Positions 62,781 through 64,000 of a stretch of 64,000 nucleotides of DNA are shown piece after piece. How positions within the stretch are numbered: position 1 is the first letter of the stretch; the number at the start of each line of letters is the position of its first letter. The position numbers were made by a program, and so were the translations under genes. Origin of the DNA: Sinisalibacter lacisalsi (lineage in GTDB: Bacteria; Pseudomonadota; Alphaproteobacteria; Rhodobacterales; Rhodobacteraceae); contig NZ_BMGI01000002.1 in NCBI RefSeq assembly GCF_014640115.1, forward strand, positions 124,001 through 188,000, written 5' to 3'. The notes under the pieces were generated by a model. It was given only the letters and a program-made list of their open reading frames with translations. It was not told where the DNA came from and did no database searches.

Positions 62781-63077
62781 TCAGGCCCGGCCGTGATTGT
62801 CGATGAGCTGCCGGAGCCGCTCGGGGGTGTAGTCGGCCTCGATCCGCGCGGCCTCGGCGCTGGCGATCTCGCCCGGTTCGCCCGGCGTTTCCACCGGGCC
62901 TTCGCGGTGCCACTGCGCGAGGTAGTCGTCGGTGCCCGCCATGCCCGCCTTCATCGCGGCGCGGTCGATCGCCTGTTCGAAGCGTTCCGACAGCTGCACC
63001 TTGGCGGCCGCGCGGCCCTTGCCGACGATGACCTGGGCGGGGATGTCGCGCCAGTAGACGATGGTGAGGCCGGGCAT
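62781..63077 (-). CDS. Virulence-factor-type small protein (PF13769-like)
   Basis: The 98-residue product begins MPGLTIVYWRDIPAQVIVGK and continues RAAAKVQLSERFEQAIDRAA, with an acidic C-terminal half. It resembles the small alphaproteobacterial 'virulence factor' family that is regularly encoded next to methyltetrahydrofolate:cobalamin methyltransferase. No function is shown for it. The frame is open to 63284, but ATG 63077 gives the family length. It probably forms one operon with the methyltransferase gene. Confidence 0.8.
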   Translation of the reverse strand: MPGLTIVYWRDIPAQVIVGKGRAAAKVQLSERFEQAIDRAAMKAGMAGTDDYLAQWHREGPVETPGEPGEIASAEAARIEADYTPERLRQLIDNHGRA

Positions 63078-63347
63078 GGGCGTTCTCCTTGGTTTCCTTC
63101 CCGATAGGCCAGCGCCGCCCGCCCGACCGCGCCAATGGCGACGTGACGCGCGCGGGATGCGACCTCGGGGCTCGCGCCTCGATACCCGCCCGGCCGCGCC
63201 GGGCCAAGGGGGCGGGGCTTGAATTGTCTTCATGATCATCTTCACCGCTTGTTGACCGCAGGGTCGCCGGGCGGCCGGCGGCACAGAGCTTGCGCGGTGG
63301 GCAATCCTGCCCTACCTTTAAGGCAACTTTGAATGGAGGGCGTGAAA

Positions 63348-64000
63348 ATGGCGCCCAGGCGTCCCGATGGCGTGGGCGCGTTCCCGAAAGCGGTCGAGCC
63401 ACCCGCGCCGAAACGGCCGGATCCGGACAGCCTCTATGCGGCGCTGGATCTCGGCACCAACAGTTGTCGCATGCTGATTGCCCAGCCCAAGGGCAGCCAG
63501 TTTCATGTTGTCGACAGTTTCTCGAAATCCGTCGGACTCGGCCAGGGCCTCGGCGGCTCGGGCCGGCTGAGCCGGTCGTCGATGGCGCGCACGATCCAGG
63601 CACTGAGGATCTGCAAGCGCAAGCTGGCAAAGCACGATGTCGGGCACATGCGGCTGGTGGCCACCGAGGCCTGCCGCCGCGCCACCAACAGCCGCGATTT
63701 CATGCGCATCGTCGAGCGCGAAACCGGCCTCAGCCTCGAGATCATCAAGCCCGAGGAAGAGGCGATGCTGGCGGTGATCTCCTGCGCGCCGCTGGTCTCG
63801 ACCCGCACCGAGCAGCTTCTGGTGGTCGATATCGGCGGCGGCTCGACGGAACTGGTGTGGATCGACCTCTCGGCGGTGCCGCCGCTGGAGCGGCCGCGCT
63901 CGATCATGCGGCTGCGGACGGGGTTCAAGGGCGATCTGGGGCCGTTTCCGACCGCCCGGGTGGTGGACTGGATCAGCGTGCCGCTCGGGGTGGCGACGCT
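63348..64000 (+). CDS. Ppx/GppA-family phosphatase (5' part, truncated by window edge)
   Basis: The frame begins MAPRRPDGVGAFPKAVEPPA with GGAGGG upstream (63335-63340) and runs without a stop to the right edge. The actin-like ATPase fold shows DLGTNSCRMLI, EACRRATNSRDFM, IIKPEEEAMLAVIS and VVDIGGGSTELVW. These enzymes hydrolyse polyphosphate or pppGpp. About 218 residues are visible; the C-terminal half is missing. Confidence 0.92.
   Translation, partial: MAPRRPDGVGAFPKAVEPPAPKRPDPDSLYAALDLGTNSCRMLIAQPKGSQFHVVDSFSKSVGLGQGLGGSGRLSRSSMARTIQALRICKRKLAKHDVGHMRLVATEACRRATNSRDFMRIVERETGLSLEIIKPEEEAMLAVISCAPLVSTRTEQLLVVDIGGGSTELVWIDLSAVPPLERPRSIMRLRTGFKGDLGPFPTARVVDWISVPLGVAT

Overview
The window looks like a chromosomal segment of a marine or soil alphaproteobacterium, most likely a member of the Rhodobacteraceae. 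The grounds are uniformly high GC with tight ATGA/TGATG gene overlaps, an invasion-associated locus B protein, a DUF882/YcbK protein beside an L,D-transpeptidase, a methyltetrahydrofolate:cobalamin methyltransferase next to a 'virulence factor' gene, and paired peptide and amino-acid ABC operons. Family assignments come from reading the translations; no database search was run.

Left part (1-29,000) is accessory DNA. It opens with a surface-polysaccharide locus: a PglC/WcaJ-like sugar transferase, two glycosyltransferases, a Wzx-like flippase and an AT-rich EpsG/Wzy-like polymerase, all on +. A decayed IS3-family element follows and has cut off the C-terminal fragment of a DegT/PglE-like aminotransferase; an intact UDP-GlcNAc 4,6-dehydratase comes next. 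The IS3 copy itself carries three small palindromic inserts sharing the same flanks. Next are a large HelD-like helicase with a nuclease-like insertion (- strand) and the GDP-mannose genes manC and manB. A degenerate prophage follows (integrase, XRE regulator, VanZ-like protein, two small proteins, terminase small subunit with an internal stop, terminase large subunit, no portal). Then come a Phd antitoxin relic, a toxin-first RelE/HTH module, a multiply broken IS256-type transposase, a small beta-barrel protein, a PAP2 phosphatase and a P4-type integrase that abuts tRNA-Gly(CCC). That tRNA looks like the right edge of a genomic island.

Right part (29,100-64,000) is more core-like. A dipeptide-type ABC operon (- strand) and a LysR gene are divergent from a long + operon (36,056-45,478). 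This operon holds an amino-acid-type ABC transporter, a creatininase-family hydrolase, a class III aminotransferase, a GNAT acetyltransferase, a two-subunit CoA transferase, an M20 hydrolase and a thiolase. Together these read as a route taking an amino acid with a beta-amino group to a 3-oxo acid, its CoA ester and acetyl-CoA. After it come a TPR-sulfotransferase, a glutamine amidotransferase, a spermidine-synthase-like membrane fusion, and a divergent redox pair: an octaheme c-type cytochrome of the tetrathionate-reductase family with its cytochrome b partner. A flavodoxin-like protein follows.

The window closes with envelope and housekeeping genes: DUF882 protein, L,D-transpeptidase, an orphan acyl carrier protein with a ketosynthase, IalB, a HerA/DUF853 ATPase, an HNH endonuclease, a small P-loop kinase, the cobalamin methyltransferase with its small partner, and the 5' part of a Ppx/GppA phosphatase that runs off the end. 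The IalB-DUF853 gap holds two opposed Rho-independent terminators with no gene feeding them, so it may encode small RNAs.
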